A stretch of 64,000 bases of DNA from Cryptomeria japonica (GCF_030272615.1 NC_081413.1:25042966-25106965); one strand, 5' to 3'; positions 36,481-50,190 are shown, numbered from the stretch's first letter. Numbers and translations are program-made. The notes: generated by a model not told the origin, from the sequence alone.

Positions 36481-36835
36481 TACATGTGTATACATACATA
36501 CATACATACATACATGTATATATGTATATGTGTGTATGTATATATATGTATATCTGTACACACACACACAAACACATATGTATGTATGTATACTTACATA
36601 CATAAATACACACATACATACATACATACATGTGTATATGCATATGTATATGTATGTATTTATATACACATACACATACACATACACATAGATATATACA
36701 TATGTGTGTATGTGTGTATGTGTGTATGTGTGTATGTATGTATGTATGTATGTATGTATGTATGTGTGTATGTGTGTATGTGTGTGTGTGTGTACACACG
36801 CACACATACATACATACATAGATACATAAATATCA
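36481..36835. repeat. (TATG)n/(CATA)n microsatellite tract
   Basis: About 350 bp of TATG/CATA and TG/CA units that switch strand bias several times (CATA near 36490, TGTA near 36520, CACA near 36560, TATG near 36720-36770, CACA/CATA near 36800). Many long Cys/Tyr/Val and His/Thr/Ile frames on both strands are by-products. Confidence 0.97.
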
Positions 36836-39435
36836 TAGGAGTGACTAAAAAAATCATGTTCTAGGGGAAACCACCTCTAGGTGCCTTTGACAAGTACCGC
36901 GGTGAAAAATTGCTCACAAGTATGATATGTAATAAACTATAATTTTCCATCTTTTAGGACCTAATTTATTTCTCATCCTATTTCCATTTCATTAGTTGGT
37001 TTTTCCATCCATTGCATCCCATGCTTTTTCATTTAATGGGGCTAGGTGACTACACCCTACATTAGAGAAAATCTTGGTTTATTTGTTCTGGATCACTTAG
37101 TGACTATGGTTCCTTCCATAGTAAAAGTATTTCATGCATTTCCCATACTTCTATAAATTAATGCAAACATCAACATGCACATTCAAACCTTAAAACAAGA
37201 GTACACTTCAAACATGCACTTTTTAATAAAAATATCAAAAATCTATATCAACATCAATAACATATATTAGTCACATCCCTTTCCATTATGAATATTTCCT
37301 TATCATTCATCAATTGTCTTGAATGGGATATTGCCTTCCCTAAACAATAAATGATCTAATCCATCTTTTATTCCTTTACATGTACCATAGGTGCATAAGA
37401 AGGAACATGTGAAAATCTAAGGTAGTAAACATAGAGCATAAGAAGACAGGGGTTAAACAAGTCATATAGGAAAGCATGAAAACAAAGCATAACAAAAATG
37501 TAAGAAATATCCCCCCATAAGGAAACCAAACATTAAGCATAATAGATAAGGTGAAGTGAGAATATGAGGTGAAAAAATATTGAAGAATCAAAGAAGACAA
37601 ATATAAGGATACATAAGGTAAATTATAACAACATACATGGCACAAGCATATGAACCAAGTAGAGATGATAAAAGAATAGTCAATAATTTACTTGAGCAAC
37701 ATATGTGATCAAAGTTTCCTATGTTAATATGCACTACTAAATACGTTTTTATACCATCCATATCATAATTACTAACATGAACACATAAGCATAAAGTGAG
37801 GAAAAAATAACACAAATTTCAATAACTAGTAAGAAGGCTTTAGTTCCAAATATCTAACCAATGATTCATCTTCCTAATACAACCAAAAGATGTGGCATTA
37901 TTAAAATGGATGCCTTCCATCTAGGTAGATAGCTATGTCATTATTTTGTATCAAGTACTTTCTCTTTTATGTCATGTGCAACCTCAATATAGTGTGCTAT
38001 TTTGAAGAAGATATAATGCTTGATTTGTGTGATTTGCTTTCATGTGATTCATTTAACTCAGTGACAAAGGTGTGGTATTATTAGTAGGCTTAATTTTTAT
38101 CTTCCTTTTTTCAATAAGTTTTTGAATTTTAGGTTTGGATGTAAAGTATCTATCCATAGAATGTCCATGTGTATGATGATAAGTTTTGAAAATATTTAGC
38201 CATGTGTGGTACAAGCTTGGAGCTATACATTTGTTTGAGGAAAGGTAAGGTAATAAATTATCTTTACAAAAGTTACTCTAATATTATATGTGTAGGCTTA
38301 TGAGGAATTAGGTATATTAAGGAGTAAACAAACTATTGCAATGGAACATCTTGGCCTGTGGGTATTTTTCAATGTGCAATTCCACCTATGTGATAATTTT
38401 ATGTATTAGGAGAAACACGTGAAAAGTAGGTTCATGTCCATGAGAATATATATAAACAAGATACCATCATCTACATACTTATGCTTAGCACAAAAGAAAA
38501 AAAATTAACATGAAAAGAAGCATCTAAAGTACCATCATGGTCATGATGTTATAATTCCTTACCTTCAATCATAATGTCATTATGGCATCTATCTAGGAAG
38601 GCAATGAAATATTGATATTATGAGAGGAAAATTAACTAATATTAAGGTGTATAACTTTTCGTCATGTAAGTTAAAACAATGTGATAGACTCAAATCAATA
38701 TTAATAGAGCTAACATGAGATGTAGAAATCATGTGATTTTGATATAATGCATCATTGTTTATAAAAGAAAATAATTTATTGAAAGCATGTGTTCTTGTGG
38801 ACATTAGGTTATCATGCTATATAAGATAAGTGTCACCAAAAGAAAAAATTAATGTAATGAATATGTATGGATGGTCTAACCTCATTTCACAAAGTATTCA
38901 TTATAATAGATGAGTCACAAATTAATTCATGTGATGGAATGACACTTTAAGTTAAAACATTATTATAATCAAAGATATTACAATCACTATTTATAGAAAA
39001 AATGAGATACATATAAGAGTTGTGGATAATAGTAATAATAATGTTAATAAAGGAAAAAGAAAAAAAAGAAAACACAATGACTAAATCTTTAAAGAAAGTA
39101 AAGATATCAATGTGATAGTATAATATACTTCCATAAACAAAGGTGCTTGAAAGTAAAAACATTATTATGATGAAATACATTACAATCACTATCTATAGAA
39201 AAAATGGGAGACATAAGAATCATGTATGAATGTAAAATGACTAAATGCCTAAAAGAGAAAATATACTATATGTAGTATAACGTCTCCATAGACAAAATTG
39301 TCATTCCTTATGATAGAATACTATATAATTAAACAATGATGTTAAGGATCAAATATTATGAAGTGTAATAGTAGTCAAATATATATGACCATAAAAGTCC
39401 ATGATGTACAAATATAGTAATGCAAAGCTATCAAA
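36836..39435. other. AT-rich intergenic DNA, nothing assignable
   Basis: No domains. A spaced direct repeat exists: the attacaatcactatntatagaa block at 38977-39000 recurs at 39179-39202 with similar flanks, period about 202 bp. Confidence 0.45.
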
Positions 39436-40173
39436 TATATATTTTCTTTCAATGGTGGGATCTGAGGACGCTCATTGTCGATGAGCGAACAAAATCGATC
39501 ACTGTTGGGGTTAAACCCTGATTAGAGATGACATCAAAATTCTTTCCGTCTTTTTTAAAGTTCACTCTGTAGATGCAATAATCTATCACTCCTTTCACGA
39601 ACCAATTATTATTTATCGATGAAAATTTATCTATTAAATTGAATATTAATTAAAAATAGTCATACATTGCTATCTTTAAATTTAAATCTGTAATTTTGAT
39701 CTACATGCCTTAATGATAGTGATACAGTGGCTTGGATCTCTGTTAACACTAAATACCAGGGACTAGGAGCTCCATCTTCTTGCACATATTAGCATGAATG
39801 TGCAAATCTCATAATGCAATCTGCATTTTAATAAAGTGGGAATATAGATATTAAGGAGGAAAATTCATATTTGCCGAAAAGAAACTTCCATGAAAATAGC
39901 AGAAAAGAAATAAACATTATATTCCCTATCCAAAGGTAGATAACATTCATGGGGATTTAATAAAACATATATGGTATAAATCAAAACCATCTGCTGTGCA
40001 TGTTAGTTCATTCAAAAAAATATTGCTTGCATTGGCTTCAAGTCAAGAATTGTTACCACATTTCATCTAGAAAATATGTGCTGGTTATGCTCATTTCAAA
40101 CATTGCATTTCCTCAGAAGGTAGAGAGATCCCAACCATCTTATTTGAGAAAAAGCTAAACATGTTGCAAACCA

Positions 40174-40270
40174 CTTTCAGATGCACGCAGCTTGGCACGG
40201 TGCAATAGAACTAATATCACCTAGTGTAAAACATGCTCATTGGATCGTGCCAAACTACGGCTTCTGAAAG
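40174..40270 (-). ncRNA. Candidate pri-miRNA hairpin, copy C
   Basis: Minus-strand foldback of 97 nt. The candidate 5p segment is 40234-40254, identical to the other four copies; the 3' arm carries CTATTGCACCGTGCCAAGCT. The loop differs slightly (aggtgatattag). The stem outside the candidate duplex continues to the CTTTCAG/CTGAAAG ends. Evidence and caveats are as for copy A. Confidence 0.65.
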
Positions 40271-40330
40271 GAATGAGCATTTTCTTCTCTCAATCTTCGC
40301 TGCAATGCCTGAATTAGATGGTTGCATGGG

Positions 40331-40432
40331 TATTTATAGGAAGTCAAAAACATTAAAAAAAAAAAAAATCTGTGAAGAGATTGGGCTCATAGCATTAAGG
40401 GACCAATGCATTGGGTGGCGGGCCACAGCACT
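40331..40432 (-). promoter_or_regulatory. Predicted promoter of hairpin gene C
   Basis: TATAAATA (minus) at 40331-40338, preceded by tgctgtggcccgccacccaa; the hairpin starts 61 nt after the last TATA-box base. Confidence 0.6.
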
Positions 40433-41523
40433 CAGAATTGAATGACATTCCCAGCGCACATCTTTTTGCAAATTTTTTATTCAACGAGACCTTACCACAA
40501 AATTAAACAACAATGGATTTTTTTGGACTTCTGAAACTTTTTCAATGTATTAATTATACAGCTTATGCAAGCCATTCTTTACTGTCAAAAATGTCATCAT
40601 GTGGTCAATCTTTCTTTTTATTTACTTAGATATTACTGTGTACTATGCGTCTGTCTAGTAAGGGACACGAGAAAGAAAAATATGAAGTTTGTATGAAACA
40701 TGACTGAAAACTTAAAGTTGTGACGGTAATTGTTTTTTGGTTTTTATTTAAATAGAAGATATCTTAATATTATTAATTTTATTTTAAAAAATACCAATTG
40801 CATATGCACACGATCTATGGAAAAAGGTTTTTAATTTTTATAAATTGATATTTAAGTCGGGTTAAAAAGTTTAGGATGGATGATGGCATGATTAATTTGC
40901 CACAAGAGGAAAGACTTATGATTTTCCCACCAACTCCCATTTGTGTACGATAAGAACATTTTCAAGTCGATGAAAAATTAATATAATTACATTCCGTATT
41001 ATATTTGGTGTGTCCATGTCGGCAAGGCACTGTTGTTGGGGAGGTGTCATTCACAGAGACGAGAGAAAAGAAAGCATTTAGCTCTTTTGTTTTGCTATTC
41101 AAGACAGTGGACATTAATTTAGAGGAATAATTGTCCCCAATACAGAAAGTAAATAGCGACTTATGGCATGACTCTTCAGTTCAAAAAGACTTTAAACTTC
41201 AGATATTCTACTTCAGATATGGTATGTTTTTATGAGAAGGCTTTAACTTCAAATATTCTACGTTGATTTGACATCTTTATACAGGTTTGAGCTATTGTCG
41301 GTATTTATGATCTGCTACAGCACCATGTATGCTTTGTTATGTTAATTTCAAATAGAAAACAAACCACCCACTTCTAATTTTAGTTTATGTTTTGGACATT
41401 TTCGTATAAAATTACATTGATATTTGACAAACGTAATTAAGGTTTGGGGCATCTTTTTGAGTTCAAATTTTAGTTTGGTTTGTGATTTTTTTTATGGAAA
41501 CATGTCAGGATATATAGATGTCG

Positions 41524-43392
41524 GCATTTCAGTCTTTATATAGCAGATTACAAGATTTCAAGTAAGCATATATCTAAACTACAAGCTTCCTTTGGCTAAG
41601 CAGCCACGTATAGGGGGATCCAGTCCATCAAATTCACCCAGGGCTCCAACCTGACCCAAATGTACCTTCATTATTTCGAAGTTAGGAGTCGGGATATTTT
41701 TTACATTTATCATATGGTCTCTTTGTTTCTACAATTACAAGTATTATTGTTTTGTTTTCCTTATAGCCTCAAGCTTCACTAATTCAGAAGTTGATGTTGG
41801 TGTTGATTTGATGACAAATGAGGATGGCTCTAATATCAAAGCAATCTAAGGAGCATTTTCAAAGTCTTCTTTGAGATATGTTTTCTGAAACACTTTTAGA
41901 TGGTGTTCTTTTCATTTCATAATTTGGTCATATTTTCTTTTGTTGGCTTGATAATTTTATCTTAATTTATTGTTTTGTTGGAAGGATTCCCCTAAAAATA
42001 TGCTTAAAGAAAGGGTGACCAAAGCATGGGATGCAAATGGGAAGTGAAAGAAAGACTTTTTGAAGGGTTTTCCCTTTTTTCTTCGTTACAGCTAGTCTAG
42101 TCATAGGGAGGTCATCCTCAAACATGCCCCTAATTTCTCTGAGCACCATTTATTGTTTTCACATTGTAGACATGTGACTTTTTCATCTCAAAGGAAAGAA
42201 CTCCTTTTATCAATGTTTAGATTGAGTTTCTTATGTTGTCTTTTCTCTTGTTAAAATTTTCTTTGCTAAGCAATATCATTTGTTAGGTGTTCATTGCTTT
42301 TAGCTTAAACTATTTTTTACTTTTTTTGTACAACATTTTAGATGACACTTAGTGGCCACCATCAAGAAGAGAAAAATGTGGAATTGGAGTGTTGAATTAG
42401 CTATAAAAGGAGGTGAGGTGGGATAAGAGAAAGGGATTAAAAGCTAAAAAAAAATTAAAACTAAGAATTAGCATTTCAGTCTTTATATAGCAGATTACAA
42501 CATTTTGAGTAAGCATATATCTAAACTACAAGCCTCCTTTGGCTAAGCAGCCACATACAAGGAGATCCAGTCCTTCAAATTTACCCAGGGCTCAAATCTG
42601 ACCCAAATGTGTCCTTATTATTCTCAAAATTAAGAGCCAAGATATTTTTTACATGTATCATATGATCTTCTTTGTTTTCTACAATTACAAGTATTATTGT
42701 TTTGTTTTCCATAATAGCCTCGAGCTTCACTAATTAAAAAGTTGATGTTGGTGCTGATTTGATGGCAGATGGGGATGGGTATACTATCAAAGCAATCTAA
42801 GGAGCTCATTTTATAAGGAGCTCATTTTCTAAGTCTTCTATGAGATTTGTTTTCTGAAACAATTTTAGATGCGGCTCTTTTCATTTCATAATTTGATCAT
42901 TCTTTTTTGTTGGCTTGATAATTTTATCTTAATTTAATATTTTGTTAGGAGTGTTCCCCTAAAAATATACTTAAAGAAAGGGTGACCAAAGCATGGGATG
43001 CAAATTGGATTCACCTTGATGTTGTCCAAGACCCTTTGAAGGAGTTTGAACCCTTTTTTCTTCATTATAGCTAGTCACATGGAGGTCATCCTCAAACATT
43101 CCCCTACATTCTCTAAGAACCATTTATTGTTTTCACACTCTAGATGTGAGACTTTCTTTTGTCAATGTTCGAATGGAGTTTCTTATGTTGTTTTTTCTCT
43201 TGTTAGAATTTTATATCCAAAATATAGAAATCTTGCTAAGCAATGTCATTTGTTAGATGTGCAAGCTTCTAGCTTAAACTATATATAATATTTTTTATCA
43301 ACATTTTAGATCACACTCAGTGGCCACCATCAAAAAGAGAAAAGTGTGGAATTGGAGTGTTGAATTAGCTTAAAAATGAGGTGAGGTGGATT
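41524..43392. repeat. Tandem duplication of about 947 bp
   Basis: gcatttcagtctttatatag begins at 41524 and again at 42471. Both units contain tttggctaagcagccac, agcttcactaatt, gaaagggtgaccaaagcatg and, at the end, gtggaattggagtgttgaat (unit 1 near 42390, unit 2 near 43350). Divergence is moderate. A shorter third relative lies at about 61400-61830, again next to a hairpin unit. Confidence 0.9.
42945..43290 (+). pseudogene. Possible LINE ORF1 (DUF4283-like) relic in the tandem unit
   Basis: Forward reading across frames gives KERVTKAWDANWIHLDVV, SHMEVILKHSPTFSKNHLLF and IQNIEILLSN-like pieces. These parallel the LINE ORF1 relic at 48530-49360 and the general DUF4283 layout. The first unit has the same in 41985-42290. 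Stops and frameshifts are many, so recognition is weak. Confidence 0.3.
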
Positions 43393-43672
43393 TAGTTTGT
43401 TGTTTCCAACGTTCCTTGGCGTGTGGCCGACCTTCCCTTGGGTCCACACTTCATTCTATGGATTCTATAGATGGATCTCTTTGGTGGAGGTCGACCTTGT
43501 TGTTTTACATGTTTCATCTTGATCATAAGCATTTGTTTCATACTGGGCCAACACGGATCATTCTTGATCATATAAATCAATGTAATTAAGCCTTTAAAAA
43601 TCAGTCAGGAGAATATAGAAGAATAATCATAAGGTTAGGAGATCCGGAGTTTGGCTCACATTCTTGCTTGAG

Positions 43673-44345
43673 CTAGATATTGTAATGACCATGTATGTAA
43701 TCAGGCATGTGTACCGAATCTTGTAAAGACCGCATGTTGCCGGTACATTGTAATTGATTTTCATGATATAATACAGTATTTCCTGCATTGCCTCCATCAC
43801 ATTGTGTCGCTTCTATTGTGTTAACTCTTGTTGCATGGTCTAGACTATTCTCTTTTGAGGACCCTCCTGTTGTGACTACACCAATTTTATGTCTTGTAGA
43901 TTTACGTTGAACTTCCTCCATAGGGTTAGGCGAAGGCTGGACACATAGGCTCATATCAACATTTGGAGTCTTTGGAGAGGAAATGGGTTGAGAAGAAAGT
44001 TCACGAGCCTTAGCACGATGTCTTCGTTTTGTTCTCTTGCATAATGGTTTCTTTTAGTTTTAGCTAAAGTTTGTGAAGGTTTAGGATCAATAGGCATAGG
44101 CATCTTCTCTTCCTTTAAAGAAGGAAGAATTTGAGAAGGTTTTTAAGGTTGAAAGATAGTAAATGCTGGGTGCTTCCCTTAATAAGATGTAGGAGGCGGA
44201 ACTGCAGCATATAAAGGAGGAGTAGAAGGTGTATGAAAAAGACCAGGTCCATCATGAGGAGGAGGAATAGGTCTATCATGAAGAAGAGGAATGGGATTAG
44301 GATCTCTAGGCTTACTCAAGGATAGAATCATCTCATTCTTCCACC
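43673..44345 (-). other. Possible gypsy linker downstream of the protease relic
   Basis: A 93-codon minus frame (43673-43954) and a Pro/His-rich reading upstream of it lie behind the gypsy protease relic in the same orientation. No domain is recognised. Confidence 0.25.
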
Positions 44346-44379
44346 TTTGATAAGATTGAAAAAAAGAATCACTTCAAGG

Positions 44380-46893
44380 CTAAAAAGGTTCAAATTGTTT
44401 AGACTTAAAGTAATCAAGATTAACATCTCCATGTCTCATCGTGGGTTGGTACATGTTATGATTAATTGTTACAATTTTGTCATTAAAAGTAAATTTCAAA
44501 TACTTATGAATAGTAGAAGGAATCACTTTCATGGAAGAGAGCCAAGGATGTCCCAACTTCACACGAAATTGATTCTATATAGGAATGATAGCAAAAAAGA
44601 CATCTAAGCACTTAGTACCAACCTCAATGGGTAGAGTAATAGAAACAATAGCAGGACAAGAGAAACCATTAAATATTTTAATTACCACATCAGATTTATC
44701 ATATGTCACTTTATGCAATTGTAAGGTATAAAGATATTCTTCAGTTATCGCATTCACCATAAATGTTGGATCAATTAGCAGCCCTTGTGAGAGCATGTCT
44801 TTGATCCTCAGAGTGATATATAGTGGGCCATCAAGTGCTTCAATAGTCTCACTAGGATCAAATGTAATACATAGGTCCTTAGGAGGTGTAGATTTGTCAA
44901 TAAGATTCACCACATTATTAGACTCAAGGCTAAGATCATTAGGAGAAAAGGCCAGATGCTTAAACTCAATCACATTAGTAGAATGAGAAGGCTTAGGGTT
45001 ACTAAAGATTTGGAGGATTTGATTAGGAGGAGATACAGATTTATTTCCTTTTTCATTCACACCAACTACAGATATGATATTGTTATTAATAAGGTTTTGA
45101 ATCTTACTCCTTAGGGAATAACACTTTACAGTGTCATGACCAGGTTGATGATGATATTGACAAAAAGATTTGGCATCATGATAAGGTGGAAAAGTTTTAG
45201 ATGTATCAATTGATTTGATGGGAGAAATTTTCAACATATTTTTGGTCAACAATTATATCATAATGCTATACAAATATTCAGAAGGAGGTGTAAATTCTTT
45301 TCTAAAATACTTGGGTAAAGGAGGCACACCTGTTGTCATGGCTGCTACTTGAGTATTGTTGTTGTTATTGAACTTGATTAATCCCTTGTTTAGTTTAAAA
45401 CTTCACAAAATGTTGTTGAGCACTTTCATTCTTATCAAATGGATCCATTCAAGGAGATTGTTCAAATTGACTCACTTGAACCTGATAGTTATGAAGTATT
45501 GCACACAACTGCGTAAAGGAAGTAAAATCAGAAAACAAAATCTTATCCCTAATGTCTTTTTGCAAATTCAAAATAAAAATTCTTTGAACATCTTGATAAG
45601 GCATAGAATAAGAAATTTGAGAATACAAACGTTTATAATAAAATTCATCACTTTTCTTTAACATCTTGCTTACAATTAATCAAATCAACCAAAGTAATCT
45701 TAGGACCAATATTATTGTGAAATTGTTGAATGAAAGCATTAGCCAATTGTTGAAATGATGTAATTGAATGAGGTAAAGAACAATACCATTGCAATTATTT
45801 ATACCTAAATGTTCTAGTAAACAATTTAGCGAAGTCTATGCATGAGAAAAATCACTACACAAAGTTTGAAATGAATTCACATGAGTCAAGGGATCACCTT
45901 TTCAATTATAGAGCTCCAATTAAGGGAGTTATACATGTTTATTGGGGACAACACGAGAAATATCACTAGATAATGGGCTTTCTACATCAAATGTGGGCAC
46001 ATTAAACTTTGATTAGTTCATGGAAGCTATTTCTTGTTGCAAGGATGACACAGTTTGAGCTAGGATATTAATGGTCGCTTCAATGGATGGGTTGAAATTA
46101 GACATGTTGGATTGGGATGGAGGAGTAACATTGTTAAAGGAATGAGGAGGTTGAGAATAAGGAGGTGGAACACTATGATAGGTAGGTATGGGAGATGATT
46201 GGTTGACAAATGGAAGACTCGCGGAAGAAGGGATAAAATAATTTTGATTAGAAATGTTGCCCCCTTGACTAACATGTGTAGTAATAATAAGTTGTGTGCA
46301 AGTAGTCGTGATGTTGGATGTGAAAGTAGGCACACTAGTCATAGAAGTGATCATAGGAATAGAATGATTAACTTGACTAGGAGCTTGAGTATAACCAAGG
46401 ACTTCAGCACAACTTTTCATAGGCATAATATTAGTGTCAACAATATGAGCAAGTCCATACAACAAATCAATGTCAACTTTATCACATTGAACCATTCTTT
46501 TTAATCCTTCAATCAATGGGATAGCCTCACTTTTTGAGAGTTAACAATCATTAAATTTCCACAATCCATATGTTAAGATCAATGCTTCTGGATTTGATTG
46601 TGTGAAGTTTTTTTTCATCAATGTTTTTGAGTATTGTTGACTCATCCATTGTTGAAGATTCTCAAATTCATTGTCAATCTTCTCCAATTGGTCAACAGAA
46701 ACACTAGTTAGTAATTCACCCTCATCATGATAATTATGTAAAGAATGGGGATAAATAACGTCAATCGTTGGAATAGAAAAACCACCCACATTCTCATGAA
46801 ACAAGTTATTAAACCTTGGGAAGCCTTAATTCTACAACTTCTTCTCACGGGAATATTATAGGTAAGACTAATTGTAGTAAAACTCATGCACAA
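44380..46893 (-). pseudogene. Ty3/gypsy gag-protease relic
   Basis: Read leftwards: gag N-terminal segments (46893-46541), a Ser/Pro/Thr-rich part (46516-46013), a retrotransposon gag core (LPHSITSFQQLANAFIQQF near 45770, then KKSDEFYYKRLYSQISYSMP and a DVQRIFILNLQKDI segment), a CCHC-like knuckle (FCQYHHQPGHDTVKC near 45160) and an aspartic-protease-like domain (ALDGPLYITLRIKDMLSQG, then LLIDPTFMVNAI). It ends in LGHPWLSSMKVIPSTIHKYL (near 44550), the usual end of gypsy proteases. Frameshifts occur near 45665 and elsewhere. RT, RNase H and integrase are absent. Confidence 0.8.
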
Positions 46894-47160
46894 AGGAGGG
46901 AAATTTGAATTTGAATTTGAAAATAATGATTAAGCAATACAAAATTTGGTGAAAAGAATGATTGATTAACTAATTAATTAAGCAATTTGATTTGTGAATT
47001 TGAAAAATAAATGCATCTAGATCATAGCATAACATTCATAAAGATTAGATCTGAAAATTAATTTGATAAATTATGCAACCCACATGATAAATTTTAGAAT
47101 TATAAATTAGGGTTTTTGTAAATTCAACCACTAAATTTATGTAATTCGATTTGGAAAGGA
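46880..47160. repeat. Gypsy leader/LTR-like segment shared with 12957-13235
   Basis: Directly upstream of the minus-strand gag relic and collinear with 12957-13235. Probably 5' leader or LTR; no LTR end is identified. Confidence 0.6.
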
Positions 47161-47429
47161 GTTCTAGGAGGGAAAATTTGACCTCCAGCTAAGATCTTCC
47201 TTTGGGATTTGATTCAATCTTCACCTACATACCATGAGATGCTTCAAGAAACCTAACAAAGGGAATTTGGCTCATCTTCTACTAGACCAAATGATGTAGA
47301 AGCCTTTCTTGATCATATAGATGAAACAAACATAGATATTATGTTAAAACAACATAAGTTAAACCTCATTTAGAAATTTAAAGTAAATATGATTCCCTCA
47401 TGATTGTTGTGGTCACTAATGGTAATACA

Positions 47430-47790
47430 ATAAGATGTAACTTAGATGATAATGGATCTTGAGTCTCAATGTTTGCAACATAGACTTGTTACATAAAATC
47501 AAAGTGGATACCTCCCTCATACAACCAAATTCTCTTTGTATTCATGGCTTTGAGAATGTTCCTATATAGTCATTAGGTACAGTTACATTTCCTATTAAAA
47601 TATGTGATGTAATCCTACCATGCTTATCCATGTCATGCCCGATACTCTCAATTATAATGTTCTTCTAGGTAGGTTGTTGATTCATGAATGCAAGAGGTCC
47701 CTTCTTGTCTTCATCAAAATCTTAAATTAATTTATAATAACAAGATGTACACTCTAGAATGTGATAAAAATCCATATAGTGGGGTCCAAA
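47430..47790 (+). pseudogene. Second gypsy protease relic, opposite orientation
   Basis: Forward reading across three frames gives a DNGS active-site-like start (near 47443), PNSLCIHGFENVPI, LGTVTFPIKICDVILPC, HVMPDTLNYNVLLGRLLIHE and MQEVPSCLHQNLKLIYNNKM (near 47690). This is the full order of a gypsy aspartic protease. At least three frameshifts or stops make it dead. It is divergent from the minus-strand protease at 44380-45000, so it is a separate element. Confidence 0.7.
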
Positions 47791-48529
47791 TATAAGTAGG
47801 ATCTATATCTTATTTTAACTTTATGATTATGTCTACCACACAATGTCCTATCAATGATACTTTCTTATAAAATAATTGTGGTTCTTAAGACTTTGCACCC
47901 ACTTTCAATGGGGCCAATTTCCTCTCTAGGGGGAAGTAATGATCAAAAAAGAAGTTGGAGAATTCAAATTAAATAATATATTTTAATATTTTAATTAACA
48001 TTGTCATCTAAATGTAATTAAATTTTAATTTTAGGCTGATTGTATTGACTTGTATTGACTTCAAATGAAGACATGGATGTAGTGACCTTTAGATTCTCTA
48101 AAAATTCATAAATGGGTTGAATTTGATTCTAATAAAAAGATTTGCAGTTATATATCTCTTTAGACAAGTTTCTCAAGGTGCGCCATACATCTCATTTGAT
48201 GAGTTCTACAAATTGTATTAGTGGGGCATACATCTCTCCCATGAATTTAAATGATATCAAGTCATACATCTCTCCCATGAGTTTTTTCAAATTGTACAGA
48301 GTCAAGTGAATACATCTCTCATGATTTTTCCCAAAATTGTATGATTTTTTAATCTTGGATGAAATGAAGCTTTATGCATTGTTTGTTGTGTGTTCAATAA
48401 TACCACTAGTGACTCATTAGGTATTATCAAGATGACGTATCAATGGACTTTGACAACAATGTTGGACAACTATGGGAGAGGACTTAGATAATGAATACTA
48501 ACTTCTCTCTTAGAATATAACACAAATGT

Positions 48530-49360
48530 TAAAATTGATTTTCTAGAGGATGAGTTATGTTCCTCATTAGATGACTCACCATGTGAGGGAAGAAAATTTT
48601 TCCTATGTCTTGAAGTTTAAAGGGGCGTCGCCTTTGTTTGGGGTATTTGACCACCATAATTGATGGATATTCTAAGTAGCACACCACCATTCCTAGCATT
48701 ACAAATATTTTTACACGTAGATCTAGTGACCAACCTCTTCTTTTTGGGAGGAGTATCATTATCAAGATAAGGAATGGGCTTATTATGACAAGTGACAAGG
48801 GACACTCTTCAATTTTATGATTAATAGATTGATATTTGAAATAGGTGTTATTTGTTCAATATGTATTTCAACAATCTCCTTCAAGCCCTTGGAGAGATCA
48901 ATTTTGATATAAACACACTTTTACGAATGAGTTTAAATAATCATCTAGCTCAATGAAAATGACATTATCCAGCAAGCCTATTATTTTGGATAGAAAATTC
49001 TAGCATGAGAATAGAAAACCTAAGAAACTCCATCCAAACATAGACACAAAGTATTCTCTCTATTGAGATGAAAAAATCTCATGTCCAAGGGCTGAAAATG
49101 GGTAAAGCCATATAGAACAACCAAGAGCCATATTTGAAAATAGCCTCTATATGACTAGCTTGAGAAAAACAAGAAAGGAAAACCCCTTTGTAAGGTTTTG
49201 GGTAACATCAAGGTGGACCCCAAGTGGGACATAATCCTTGTCTAGCCATTCTTTAAGCATGCTTTTGTGGGGAACCCTCCCAACAAAAAAATAATTAAGG
49301 TGAAAAACTTCAAGTCAATGACAAGCACTATTAAATTCTCAAATGGAAGATAACCGCATC
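48530..49360 (-). pseudogene. LINE ORF1 relic (DUF4283-like)
   Basis: Minus reading across frames shows LDKDYVPLGVHLDVTQNLTK (near 49230), VWMEFLRF (near 49030) and KIDLSKGLKEIVEIHIEQI (near 48900). The last is the segment that precedes the zinc knuckle in plant LINE ORF1 proteins. The 48805-48617 frame then reads SLVTCHNKPIPYLDNDTPPK. Numerous stops; no ORF2 is attached. Confidence 0.5.
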
Positions 49361-50190
49361 TAGAGGTGTTTCAGAAGACATACCTACATGAAAAGACTTT
49401 GTAAACAAATTGACTATGTTGCTTTGATAGTGGAGCTATCCTCATGTACTATCAAAACATCAATACCAATATTAGTGACTCTATTAATTGAAATTTGAGA
49501 CCACATAAATAATAACAATAACACCCATAATCAAATATCAATGTAATTTCATATAATTTTTTAAAATATCAAGAATGTAAAATTAGATTAGAAGTGGGCG
49601 TTTTGTATTTCAGTTTGTAACATAACAAGTTATATATGGTGCTCCGGCAGAAAATAATACAGAGGGGGCACAGGCACAAATATTAAAATGATATCAAATC
49701 AAAAGAGAGAAATGGGATGCCCATGTTATTTTCTCTCTCGTCCCAATGAATGACAGCTCCCCAATGACTCTGCCCTACCGACATGGGGACGCCAAACATA
49801 ATACAGAATGTTATTTATTCAACGTTTTCATTGAAAACGTACTTACTCTGCGCACAAATTTCCGAATGGGAGTTGGGTGGGAAAGCGTGAAGTCTACACA
49901 CACTTCATAATAATTCAGATGTCTCAAACAATTCCTTAATAGACTTACCCGCTAATAATTCAGATGTTTAAACTCTAATAATTAAATAAATTTATTGAAA
50001 GATTAACAACGGGATTTTACTTTTTAAATGTAAACAATCACTTGCGTAGGCTGTATAATTGATATATTAAAAAAATTCAGGAGAAGTCCAAGAAAATCCA
50101 AGTTATTAAAGTCTCTGATGATCCATTTATGTCTCGTTGAATAAAAAGTTCGGAAAAATATGTGCTCTGAGAATGGCATTCAGGTTTGAG

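Larger units (their letters stand above)
39436..41475 (-). repeat. Locus repeat, copy C (minus orientation)
   Basis: Homologous to copies D, E and F throughout: downstream module 39436-40170, hairpin, promoter block, upstream module to about 41475. The left edge lies near the ggatctgaggacgctcattg motif shared with copy E (55445-55465). The downstream module lacks the internal duplication seen in A and D. Confidence 0.85.

Noticed and set aside
36351-36864. Several overlapping Cys/Tyr/Val- and His/Thr-rich frames on both strands
   Set aside because: By-products of the TATG/CATA microsatellite.
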